Origin: Chalara sp. BL73
Taxonomy: Eukaryota; Ascomycota; Leotiomycetes; Helotiales
Assembly (NCBI GenBank): GCA_918026815.1
Contig: CAKJVC010000191.1
Location: 496,001-560,000, forward strand
Direction of reading: 5' to 3'
DNA length: 64,000 nt
In this document: positions 25,043 to 35,122 of the stretch, piece by piece
Layout: every line of letters begins with the position of its first letter
How positions within the stretch are numbered: position 1 is the stretch's first letter
The notes under the pieces: generated by a model
What the model saw: only the letters and a program-made list of their open reading frames with translations
What the model was told of the DNA's origin: nothing
The model's database searches: none
Translations under genes and position numbers: made by a program

Positions 25043-27104
25043 ATGGACCCATCTGGCTCACAGCTTAGGCGGAATAGCGCTTCCGGGCGCGGGAAGCGCC
25101 GGTCAGGACCACGTAGGAAAACAGGTAGGTGAAGCCCGCTGGAACCCCAGCCATTTTTGGTATCCCTCTATAGTTTGTTCTTGCTGCTAACTTGGGGCTA
25201 TCGGTGCGACAACAGGCTGGTAAGTCGCTATTTACTGAACTCACTTACCGAAGCGATAGGCAGTTGAGACAACAACAACAGCAACAGCAGGCTAACCGCT
25301 TCTTGGCAACCATAGCTACACATGCAAGGCTCGCCATGCTAGCTGTGACGAGAAGAAGCCGGTTTGCAGTAACTGTGAGCGCCTAAGTCTTCATTGCCAG
25401 CCTTTTGAGTTCATCGTCCATTCAGCATGGTGCCCCCCCACCACCGAGATAGTTGGAGGGCAACCTCCCCCTGAGGCAGGCACCGAAGATAACGACAGTG
25501 ATTCGACGACATCATTAAAGCCAGGCATAGGCACATCACACAGAAAGGCCGGATCTGTACCCAGCATCTTCTCGGTCAACGATCAGTCCACCACCCAGCC
25601 TTCGGATACTTCCCCATCCTCCAGCTCTATCCTCCTAGCCTTATCGCCCATCCCTCCCCCAAAACCAGTCCCTCTCCCTCTCAATGTCGAAGCGGCGTAC
25701 TTGCTCTCTGTTTACACAACGGGAATGGCCACTTGGATGGACATCTTCGACCACAGCCGCTCCTACCAGTTTGAAGTCCCCCGCCGCTGTCTCACCTCGG
25801 CGCTGCTAAAGAAATGCGTATGCGCGTTCACCGCCAAGCAGCTTAGCCTCCTCCCCTCGGGCGAGATTTGGTCGGTCCCTGCTGTTCGCTACTACGGCAA
25901 TGCGCTGCGTTTGTTAATCCAGCACTTGGATAGCAACCCAGGCTCAACTCAAGGCGATGCACTCACGGCTAACATGCTGCTTTCCAGCTACGAGATGCTG
26001 GAGGCACATGGCCACGAGCACCAACGCCATATTCGTGGTGCTTCTACGCTCATTAGGATTCAGGGCATTAATGCCCAGTGTCAAGGGATGGACAGAGCCA
26101 ACTTTTGGATTTATGTCAGGCATGAGATCACTATCGCCTTAGAAAACGAGACAACCTTGCAGCTCAGCCCGAACGATTGGAATGTCGAGTGGCGCCATGG
26201 GGAAGCTGATGAGGATGCACTGAGCAACCAACTCATGTGGCTTGTTGCCAGAGCCATTGATTTTGTCTACTCTCATGATCCCCCATTCTCGCCAAACAAT
26301 GTATTGCAGGATATTCACAGTGAAGCCGCCGCATGGCACGGTAATTTGCCCGTCTCGTTCCTAGGGGTCAAGTATGGTGATTCGGATGACCTCGGACTGG
26401 TGAAGACGTATTTCGCCGTGCCCACAGCTGGTGAGTAATCAAAATCTGCTATAAAGGAAAGGAGATGAGATGCTGAAACTGCTATGTCGGACCCAAGCCG
26501 CCGCCATTATGTGGTACCACCTTCTTTATATCCTGCTCTTTGCGGAAACTACACCAAATGATTCCTCGCGCATTCCCCAAGTGAGTACAATCCGCGTATT
26601 TCTACGCCTCGGACTAACATAGCCATGTAGATTCAATTTCATGCTTCCGAGATTGCCAACATAGCTTTATCAGAGTTACCTACCAGCGTCCGCGCCTTCT
26701 CTGCCCAACCACTGTTCTTCGGTACGTCCTGGTTGATCCCTTTAGCATAAAATTTCGATAAGCAGGATGGTTCCAGCTGACTACCCCTACTCCACTTAGC
26801 TGCTAAGCATATCAATGGGATCGGCAAAAAGACAAAGCTCTGGGGAGGTAAGCAATTTCAAGAGTTAATAATCCCCCTTTATAACCTATTTTTAAAGATC
26901 CTCCTCGTTTAGTTGGATTGTGTCTTTGCGCTAAACTCTTGAGAAATTATCGAAGACACATATCGTTCTTTTAAATGGCAATTATTAACTTCAAACATTG
27001 TAGTGTTGGATGACCTTGAAATACGTTGTGGCCTCAATTACCGGAGCCAAGTGCAGAAATTGCAGCGGTTAGCCGAGTCTTCAGCTATCGGAAATCGCAT
27101 GTAA
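25043..27104 (+). CDS. Zn2Cys6 transcription factor with fungal-specific TF domain, probable cluster regulator
   Basis: Seven exons join in one frame: 25043-25124, 25216-25219, 25316-26430, 26498-26580, 26631-26721, 26800-26847 and 27004-27104. They encode 507 residues. A basic stretch (GRGKRRSGPRRKTG) leads into a canonical cluster CX2CX6CX6CX2CX6C (Cys 29, 32, 39, 46, 49, 56). A Ser/Pro-rich linker and a fungal_trans_2-like domain follow, from about residue 150 to the end. The first cysteine codon exists only if a 4-nt micro-exon (25216-25219) is used. Both flanking introns have GT-AG ends and CTAAC branch sites, which supports it. It lies among PKS-2, the monooxygenase and the P450, so it is the natural candidate pathway activator. 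A CAA/CAG run (25271-25290) is intronic. Confidence 0.85.
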
Positions 27105-27151
27105 ATACCTACACTGTGTACTTACTAGTACGATTACTATGTACTAGTTAG

Positions 27152-27319
27152 TGTTACGTGCCTGATATCACGTCACGTGTCAGCTTAATGAAGCCACGTA
27201 ATCCACGTACATCAGAACCTCGACTTCTTCGAACTCTACCCTTCTCTCTTTAGTTTATTATTCTCGTGATAGGAGCATCACGCTTCGTCCTACTAGACTT
27301 CATAGTCGTGTCCGTGACA
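27152..27319. repeat. Solo LTR of a retrotransposon
   Basis: The 168-bp segment begins TGTTACG and ends CGTGACA. It is bounded on both sides by the 5-bp direct repeat GTTAG (27147-27151 and 27320-27324), the signature of an LTR left after recombination between the two ends of an inserted element. It lies between the 3' ends of the transcription factor and P450 genes. Its end resembles that of the copia LTRs at 32.4 and 46.1 kb, but the body was not matched. Confidence 0.7.
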
Positions 27320-27530
27320 GTTAGTTCAATACCAACGTAATTATATCGTTATATACAATATAATTGCACCATCACCTACCATATAATTTCGGTAGGTTTT
27401 ATGCTTCTTAATACTTGAGTCAATTTATACCATTTGCCTTCGTACCTTCACACATTCGTATTTAGACTGCCCTGAATATCTTCCATCAGCCTAATCCAGG
27501 TTGTCGCTCAGGGAACCTATTGGCAAGGGT

Positions 27531-29166
27531 CTAGAACTCCCGTCTCCAAATCTTCAACGGCATCTCGCCCGCCCATAGATTGAATCGCTCAGTCCTCTGC
27601 ACCTCCCAGTCTGGACTCGCCAGTGCAAACTCATATCTGTGCAGCAGAGTCGCTAGGTACACCGACTGGACCAAGATAGTCACACTCCTACCCATGCACA
27701 TCCTCGCCCCCATGGTGAAGACAAGGTACACATCTAGCATCCTCTTCAGATTGTCTTCACCCTTAATCAGCCATCTCTCGGGCTTGAACGCCTCAGGGTC
27801 CGGGAAGATGTCAGGGTCGCGCTGGGCCGTGTAGGCCGAGATGCTGCAATCGGTGTTCCCGGGCACCGTCACACCGGCGACCATGTACGTGCTGCCGGGA
27901 GGTGTCTTGCGGGGAAGGTCCCCAGCCACTGCAGGGGCCAAGCGCTGGGCTTCATCGATGCAGGCTTTTAGGTAAGGCAGGCTCTTGACTTTGGACCACG
28001 GGGCGGCGACGACGTCGGAGCCGAGCGCATCATCCAATTCTGCGCGGACACGCTGCATGGCATCTGGGTGCTTGACCAAGTAATAAAGTGTATTGACTAG
28101 CGATCCACCGGTCCCATCAGTAGCGCCATTGACTGCCGCATGCTTGTTAGCGACACTCACTCTCCCTCACGTTTCTCGGTAATAGGTACGTACACATCTG
28201 ATCCATCTCGGCTACTTTGTCCCGGGTGGGAATGTCTGGCTGGTCACCCGTCTTCCTATCCTCAAGCATGGGTTGGAAGAGATCATTGAGATACTCGCCG
28301 CTGTCATACCGCGCAATACGTTCCTTGACCAACTTGGTTAGAAAGCCGCGCCAGTTATCACCGTGAACCCATGCCTTGGCATAATGGGGCGACAAGACCC
28401 CGCTAAGCACCTTGAGCATCGGATACAGGCGCCCATCCCAAATCAGAGTGGCTGCCGCACCGTAATAGCCGCGGAGGCTGTCAATAGGGCTAATCGTCTG
28501 CTTGGAGCCGTCTGGCTTGTCAATCTCGAAGGCGTCGGAACTCCGCTCAATGAAGCCGAGGTTCGCGCTGAGACCGATCCTGCTGGCGCTCTCCATGGCG
28601 AACATCAACCCCCATCGATTTCCGTCGAACAAAAGGTCCCCCCTTGCTGGCACCTGCCCTGGGTGCAATGGAGACGTGCACAACCGGTCCATATTAGTGA
28701 CGAGAGAGGTAGCCAGCGCGGTAATCTTGGGCTCCCATGACTCGATGTTCTTTGGGGCGTAGTAAGACGCGACCAGCTGTCGCCGCTCCGAGTGATAGGA
28801 CTTGCTGATGATGTTGCCAAGGTGTCGGCCGTTCTCCTGGAGGGCGATATATACTTCGTTCTTAAATAGGGGGGATTTGTGGCCGTAGATGTCTTTGACG
28901 GCAGCTGCGCTGCTGAATGAGAGCCAGTTAGGGGCCACGCGAATTACATCACCCTTCTTTTGGTGAAGTTCATGAAGGCGGCGTGTGCGGACGACCGAGT
29001 GCTCGCGCCCAATTTCCCAGTTGTAACCTAGGCCTGTAAAGCCGGAGAGGAAGTTTTGCACGGGATACTTGCGAAAGCCTTTGGCGTCCCAAAAGTATTC
29101 GACTACGGGCCACAAGACAACCATGGCCACAAGGCCCAAGAAGGCAACGCCTAGTAATGCCAACAT
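27531..29166 (-). CDS. Cytochrome P450 monooxygenase
   Basis: Two exons (28194-29166 and 27531-28132, intron 61 bp) encode 524 residues from the ATG at 29166. An upstream in-frame TTG at 29193 is not used. A hydrophobic N-terminal anchor (about residues 2-22) would hold it in the ER membrane. Splicing rebuilds the I-helix (NGATDGTGGSL, about 326-336). Next come the ExxR motif (EAQR), PERW, and the heme loop FTMGARMCMGRS with the Cys ligand about residue 470. The I-helix has Asp-Gly-Thr-Gly rather than the usual acid-Thr-Thr. The gene is divergent from the sugar transporter and follows the cluster regulator, so it is a likely tailoring oxidase. The CYP family and substrate cannot be assigned here. 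Confidence 0.88.
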
Positions 29167-29990
29167 GCTAGATGGTTTCTGAATGATACTCAAAATTCAC
29201 GGTTGTGGTGGTTTGAAGAGAGAACAAAATACATGTGATCTCAGAGGTGAGGGTGAACTGGAATGTTGACAATTGAAGGACTGCGGCTATGGGGCCCTCG
29301 CGCCCATATACTCACGTCTTGTCTTCCGCTCGCTGTACTTCACCAGTATGGGAGTCTTGATCAGATTCGAAAGCCGCCATGAGTGCATCAGTTGGGTTTC
29401 CACAACTCAAGATATGAGGCCGAATGTAGTCAACTTCACGGCGGAAGGCAATACATTGAGTTCGCTTCTTTTCTAGCTGCAGCGAACCCTCTTGCCGAAG
29501 TGATCACTGTGCCTATCGTCAGTGTGTATAATACTCCTAAACTGGAAATCTAGACGACGGCGGAGATCAGTGTAACGGGGCAGATATTCCCGTAATTCAT
29601 TCTTGATACGGTAGTTGATCTACTTCCAAGAACTTGGCGTTACTCGCTTACTGTACCGAATGCGGAAATAAAGACGCGGTCCGTTCCGATTGCACCAAAA
29701 TAGGACCCACTTCCCGCTGAAAAGGGAAAATTATACTCGTGAAAGTTATTGGCCTCCATTCGAAAGCAAGCATTGATGCCGGCTTACAAATGTTCATACT
29801 AGCGATATCCCATCTTTTGTGCTCCCAGAGCAACCCTTTGACCTAAGAAACAACAACCGCACAAGAACGTTAACTCTTCTACTTGTGTGATAGCATTTTA
29901 CCGCTTCCTAGCCACTTCCTAGTCGACACTGTCAGCCATCTTCGCGTTTCGCGCTACTTCACACCACATTGGAAAGATAATATCACCGCC
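29167..29990. promoter_or_regulatory. Divergent promoter region between P450 and sugar transporter
   Basis: 824 bp separate two opposing start codons, so both promoters must be here. The + strand frame of the transporter stays open upstream of its ATG but has no earlier ATG. No regulatory motif was assigned. Confidence 0.45.
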
Positions 29991-31607
29991 ATGTCAGCAT
30001 TGGCCAGCCTTGTGTCTGCACAAATCCGACCTGCTGGTGCCTCAAACGGATTAAAACCGAGGTACAACCAATTGCTCCAGGCAATGAAGTCCTCGAGTCT
30101 GTTCCAAAGGCCCCCGGGCTATATCGCTGCTGCCCTCGTTTGTTCGCTTGGTGGCTTTATCTTCGGCATTGACACAGGCATAATCGGTCCCGTGACCGTG
30201 ATGGATGACTTTAAGAACTACGTTGGTGAACCCTCGCCGACAGTTCATGGTCTAATCGTATCCTCAATCCTGATTCCTGCTGCCGTCTCCTCCTTCTTCG
30301 CAGGTCGAGTCGCAGACGCCTTGGGTCGGTCTCGCGGAATTGCCATAGGGTCCTCTATCTTTGCTCTAGGCGCGGCTCTAGAAGCAGCCTCGGTGCATAT
30401 CGCCATGTTCATACTCGGCCGCGTCGTCGAGGGTATTGGTGAAGGCCTCTACCTGGGCACACTCATCGCCTACATCTGCGAAATCTCGCCTCCGAGGCAC
30501 CGCGGCGCTCTCACCACCGCACCCCAGCTGCTCACCACGCTTGGTCTAGTGACAGGCTTCTTTACATGCTACGGGACAGCAGGCATCACATCGTCCTTCT
30601 CGTGGCGTCTACCGTTCTTATTGCTTGCTGCATACGCATTCGCCTTCGCCGTGATTGTTTTCGTCTGGCTGCCTCCCTCTCCACGATGGCTCTCGCTTCG
30701 TGGCAGGAGCGATGAAGCTGAGCGTGCTTGGGAGAAACTCGGCATTGCGGCCGCCGATCGCGAGAAGATCATGAATCAGATCCAGGACCCCGCCATCGAG
30801 ACGGAGCCTCCTACTGACGCGGCAGGCTCCATAGCCATGGTCACGATGACCGACAAGCTGACCCGGAGAGAACTGCCCAAATCAAAGAAGGACAAACTGC
30901 TTGATGTCTTCTCTCCAGATGCGCGCATGCGCCTTTTCCTAGCCGTCTTCCTCATGGGCATGCAGCAACTAAGCGGCATCGATGGCGTCCTTTACTACGC
31001 CCCGCTGCTCTTCCAACAAGCAGGCCTGGACACGAATCAATCAACATTCCTAGCCTCGGGCGTGTCAGCCATAGTCATTTTCGCCGTCACCATCCCCGCG
31101 ACTCTCTACGCGGACCAGTGGGGCCGACGCATCAGTACGATCTTAGGTGGTTTGGGAATGACAGCTACCATGTTCCTCATGGGCGGGCTTTATGCCGGGG
31201 GCGCGGTGTATGCAGGCGAAGGCGCCGGTCGATGGGTGGTCATCGTATGTATCTACTTATTCGCCGTTATCTATTGCATATCGTGGGCCGTGAGTATGAA
31301 ACTGTACGCAGCTGAGATCCAGCCTCAGCGTACGCGCGCTAGTGCTACAAGTATCGCGCATGGTAGTAACTGGATCACCAATTTCCTCGTCGCGTTATTC
31401 ACGCCGTCGCTACTGGCCAACTCGAGCTACGGGGCTTATTTTCTGTTTGGGGCATGCACGCTCTTTACTTCTCTGGTCTGCTGTGTGTTCATGCCTGAGA
31501 CTCGTGGCAAGAGTCTGGATGACATCGACGTGGCGTTCCATGGCAAGAGTCCGGCTGATGGGTTGAAACGGCTGGGAAAGGTGTTGAGGAGACGGCTCAG
31601 GAAATGA
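29991..31607 (+). CDS. MFS sugar porter family transporter
   Basis: This intronless gene encodes 538 residues from the ATG at 29991. Family marks are GGFIFGIDTGIIGPV in helix 1, GRVVEGIGEGLYLG in helix 4, SPPRHRGAL in the loop after it, the helix 7 motif QQLSGIDGVLYYAP, and PETRGKSLDDID after helix 12. A charged central loop separates two six-helix halves. Sugar porters carry hexoses, pentoses, quinate or related polyols by proton symport or facilitation. The exact substrate cannot be told from these motifs. It is divergent from the P450. It could be a cluster member or simply mark the right border of the metabolite genes. Confidence 0.9.
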   Translation: MSALASLVSAQIRPAGASNGLKPRYNQLLQAMKSSSLFQRPPGYIAAALVCSLGGFIFGIDTGIIGPVTVMDDFKNYVGEPSPTVHGLIVSSILIPAAVSSFFAGRVADALGRSRGIAIGSSIFALGAALEAASVHIAMFILGRVVEGIGEGLYLGTLIAYICEISPPRHRGALTTAPQLLTTLGLVTGFFTCYGTAGITSSFSWRLPFLLLAAYAFAFAVIVFVWLPPSPRWLSLRGRSDEAERAWEKLGIAAADREKIMNQIQDPAIETEPPTDAAGSIAMVTMTDKLTRRELPKSKKDKLLDVFSPDARMRLFLAVFLMGMQQLSGIDGVLYYAPLLFQQAGLDTNQSTFLASGVSAIVIFAVTIPATLYADQWGRRISTILGGLGMTATMFLMGGLYAGGAVYAGEGAGRWVVIVCIYLFAVIYCISWAVSMKLYAAEIQPQRTRASATSIAHGSNWITNFLVALFTPSLLANSSYGAYFLFGACTLFTSLVCCVFMPETRGKSLDDIDVAFHGKSPADGLKRLGKVLRRRLRK

Positions 31608-32212
31608 GTGTCACCGAGTGTTGAGGCTTGATTTGGACACTGTTCTACATGACAAGCCTTTTCCCCTGGAGCAGAAAGATCAACCTTGAAAGCATGATCA
31701 CAATGATGTGTCCCTCACCTCGACAAAAATCGGGCAGTTACGGTACTGTGGAGCGATTGTCTTTAGGCCATTTATTGGGCCTGGTAAGGAGTCAGGGCCG
31801 CTACCAGCTCCATTATATATAACTGCAAATACTCCAACCAGCCAGGACGTATAATGAGGGTCAAATATCATTCTTATCATTCTATTTGCAAGGGCTTACA
31901 TTATTCGTCATATCGTGCGAATTGTCCGCCGAATGCTATTATCTATTGAAGATTCAAACTCTCAACTTTCCCATCCTTTAAAAATCCATCTATACTTACG
32001 TAGCTTAAGTCTAGTATCTATAAATATTATCGTTAAACACACCTACAGATACGAGACTTGGACAACCCTCTTCTTTATATACACTTATTATCTCTGTATC
32101 TAACAATTCTTTATATAGTTTACATCTTATCAATACCCAATACAAAGTAGCATTAAGAGCTCAGAGTTTATTTTCTATGAAAATGGCTAGAATCTCAAAA
32201 TATTCGGAACAA
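31608..32212. other. AT-rich intergenic flank of the transposon nest
   Basis: This is a 3' flank of the sugar transporter, becoming AT-rich toward the hAT insertion. No gene or repeat was recognised. Confidence 0.4.
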
Positions 32213-32412
32213 GTCTCATGCAGTGTGACAAAAAAGTAATCAGCTCTGATTTGATTTGATTACTAAAATCAAAGTAATCAAAGTAATCAAATCAGTAATC
32301 AAACTTCTTTTTATATCATAACACGCGCTGTGCATTTACAAATACAAAATGCAACAATAGCACGATACAAAAATCTAAAGCTAGAAAAAAAAACAAAGCT
32401 TGAGAAAAAAAG

Positions 32413-32606
32413 TGTGACGGAGCAAACCAGAGCTGTAGAATAGTCAATCAGGTGAGCGAAGTGATATAATACTGTTGTAGAATACACGCTTGTAGAACAA
32501 AAAAAAAGGGATCGCTCAGGTCTTTTACAGCTAGAACGCGCGCTAAGCGCACCTAGCTCTATAAAGAATGCGAAGCGAGCCTCGGCTGCTCGCATTCCCC
32601 GTGACA
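32413..32606. repeat. Copia element LTR (left copy, element 3' end)
   Basis: This 194-bp LTR is paired with 46051-46244. By eye the two copies differ at about 11 positions, all transitions. The sharp TG...CA ends and the AAAAG duplication support it. Confidence 0.8.
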
Positions 32607-33579
32607 CACTTTTCAGGTTCATACTTTTATAAAGCTAAATATCACGTAATCAAAAGTAAACAAAATAAATAAATACACTATGTTCGCAACGCGAGCTACT
32701 TTCTACAGGCACAAATATTAAAATGCCACTAAAAAAAAACAAAAAGCTTGCGCTCGCAAAGCGTATAGCTGCCGTACGCAGCAACTGCCGTTTTCGCCGC
32801 TGCTTTTTTTTTTACTTTTTTTTTTTTTTTTTTTTTTGTACGTATACCACGCTCGAAATCGAACGTTTACAGTTAAAAAGTATAAATCGAAACTAATTTG
32901 CGAGCAGCTTTTTTGTTTTTTACTTTTTTTTTTTTTTTTTTTTTCGCCGCTGCCGCCGCCGCGCTCTTTTTTTCCGCCGCTGTTACTATTAGCAACACTT
33001 TTTTTTTCTTTTAGTGCTTCGCGCGGCTTTGCTAAGCGCAGTACTTTTCGTGAAGCTTAAAACGTCCGGCGTTTCGTTTTTTGTTTAAACTACGTTCGCA
33101 GCGCTATTGCAAAACGAAGTAATAACACTTGCTACGATATAAGTGCTAAGCGCGGCATTTGTTGCTAGCTATGCTTATTTAAACACTGTTGCGTTTTTGC
33201 TTACTTAATAGTAGCTCGGCTTTTTTCGCGCTTTACAAAAGCAATTTTTTTTTGCGTTTTCGTTTTTGTAAATTTTGTTTTGTAATATACTATAATGCAA
33301 ACTAACGTTTTATAGCGCATTCGCGTTTTGCGCATTACAGTGCGTGTGTTTTTGCGAAAGCTACAAAAAGAAAAAAAAAACGACAATAATAATAACAATA
33401 ATAATAATAATAAAAAAAAAGCACCGGCGTTTAGTAAAAACAATGTTTTTAGCTTTGTTTCGCGTTACTGCGACTTTTCGGAAAAAAGTGCTAGTAGTGC
33501 GTCGAGTAAAACAAAAAAAATCGACTTTGTTTTGCTAACGTTAAATAATTTTTTCTGTAGTTAGTAAAAAGTTTTTAGA

Positions 33580-33930
33580 CTTTGCAACTTGTAAATACGC
33601 AGCTTAAAATCGTATTTTTATATTTAAAAAGCTTAAAAAGCTTTGCAATCTGTAAATAGCAGCTTAAAAACGTTATTTACATACTAAAAAAGTGCTTAAA
33701 AAGCTTTAAAAGTTTTGCAACTCGTAAGTAGCAGCTTGAAAACGTTACTTATATATTAAAAAAATGCTTAAAAAGTTTTGCAACTTGTAAGTAGCAGCTT
33801 AAAAACGTTACTTATACTTTTGCGAGCTTAGCAACTCGAAAATGCCGCTTAAAAACGTTACTTTTTTTGTATTTATATTATAAGCTTTACAACTTTTAAA
33901 GTATAGCTTAAAAACGTACTTTTTACTAAT
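33580..33930. repeat. Diverged tandem repeat, about five to six units of 60-65 bp
   Basis: The motif TTTGCAACTTGTAAGTAGCAGCTT followed by AAAAACGTTACTTATA recurs with variation about every 60-65 bp. Each unit can fold, since GTAAGTA pairs with TACTTA-like sequence. It lies in the 3' non-coding part of the copia element. Confidence 0.6.
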
Positions 33931-34799
33931 TATATGCTTTTGTTTTTTGTTGCTTTTAGTATAATTTGCTAAAATATAAGTAATACACATAACAAAGTAA
34001 ATAACAAAAAAAAAGTAATAAGTGTAATAAGTGTTACTTTTTAAATTTACTACAGCTGTTTAATTTTTTTGCGTATATTTTAAAAGTTTAATAGATTTTT
34101 AAAGTATTCGAACTTATAACGAAGTAAATTTTTAGTAAGCTTATTAGCTAGTATTTTCAACGTAAACAAGTATTGTACGTTAAACAAAGCTTTGCTATAT
34201 TTCTAGCGCAGCTATAAGTTTTGAATGTCGATATAACGCAGTTTAATCGCTATTTTTTCGTTTTTTTTTACTACGAGCTGTATTATTTGCTAATTGTCAC
34301 AAAATATTTTTTAAAGTTTTTTTAAGTTTAACTATAGCTCGCGGAACAATTTTTAAAACGTTATAGTTTTTTTAGCTGTATATTTTAAGTTTAAAAGTTT
34401 CGCTTTTGTAGTTAAAGTAGTAACAGTATTTTAGCGAACGGTTTTTTAAACTATTAAACCGCCGAACAAACTAATTACGTATTTATAAAAAAATCATTTT
34501 GTTTTTTAATCGTTAGCAAATAAAACATTTAACGCTATTACAAACTAAGCGCTTAGCGCGTTTTCGCTGTATATAATTAAATAAAACTTAGTTCTGTAAA
34601 AATATCGAAGCGTTTAATTTACTGCTGTTATATATTTCGAACTAGAATTAATTAAAAATCGAAAAAACTAAACAGCCGCAAAAGCTACATTTGGCTTAAG
34701 AATTATAGCTGTATATAGTATTAAGTTTACTTTTTTTTAATATATTTTAGTAAACTCCGGCGTAGCTGTTTTTTCGTTTTTTTTTAAATTGAAATATAG

Positions 34800-35122
34800 C
34801 AGTAGCGTGTTTAAACATTTTTTACTAGTTGTTTCGAAACGTAAAACTAGCTTTTTTATATAAAAATCGTATACTAGCTACAACTGTTTTTCTGCTTTTA
34901 ATCGTATTACTTTATACTTAAAAACTATTGTAAATCGCTTAAGCTTTTTAGTTTGTACGCTTTATTTATGTTTGTTATAATTTTTTTAGCAACCGCTAAA
35001 TTGCTTAAATAATACAATACGCAAAAATCGTTTACATAAAACACTACAAATACAGTCTGCTGTTTATTTATGTAAATACACAGCTTTTTTTTACAAAAAA
35101 TAAGCAATAGCTTTTGTAGCAT
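34800..35122 (-). pseudogene. Copia reverse-transcriptase remnant
   Basis: The - strand frame shows FYVNDFCVLYY in place of the copia YVDD catalytic motif, then AKKIITNINKAYKLKSL. After a TAG where Trp is expected, it continues FLSIKVIRLKAEKQL. This is the palm and following segment of a Ty1/copia reverse transcriptase with RIP-type damage: Asp to Asn in the active site and stops at Trp codons. It is non-functional. Confidence 0.7.

Noticed and set aside
25260..25300. Poly-glutamine tract in a coding region
   Set aside because: The CAA/CAG run lies in the second intron of the Zn2Cys6 gene; the frame that reads it as Gln is not used.
29166..29193. Longer N-terminus for the P450 from position 29193
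   Set aside because: That codon is TTG. The first ATG is at 29166 and leads straight into the membrane anchor.
33580..33930. CRISPR-like array
   Set aside because: The repeats are diverged, spacers are not unique, and the genome is eukaryotic. It is a tandem repeat inside a retrotransposon.
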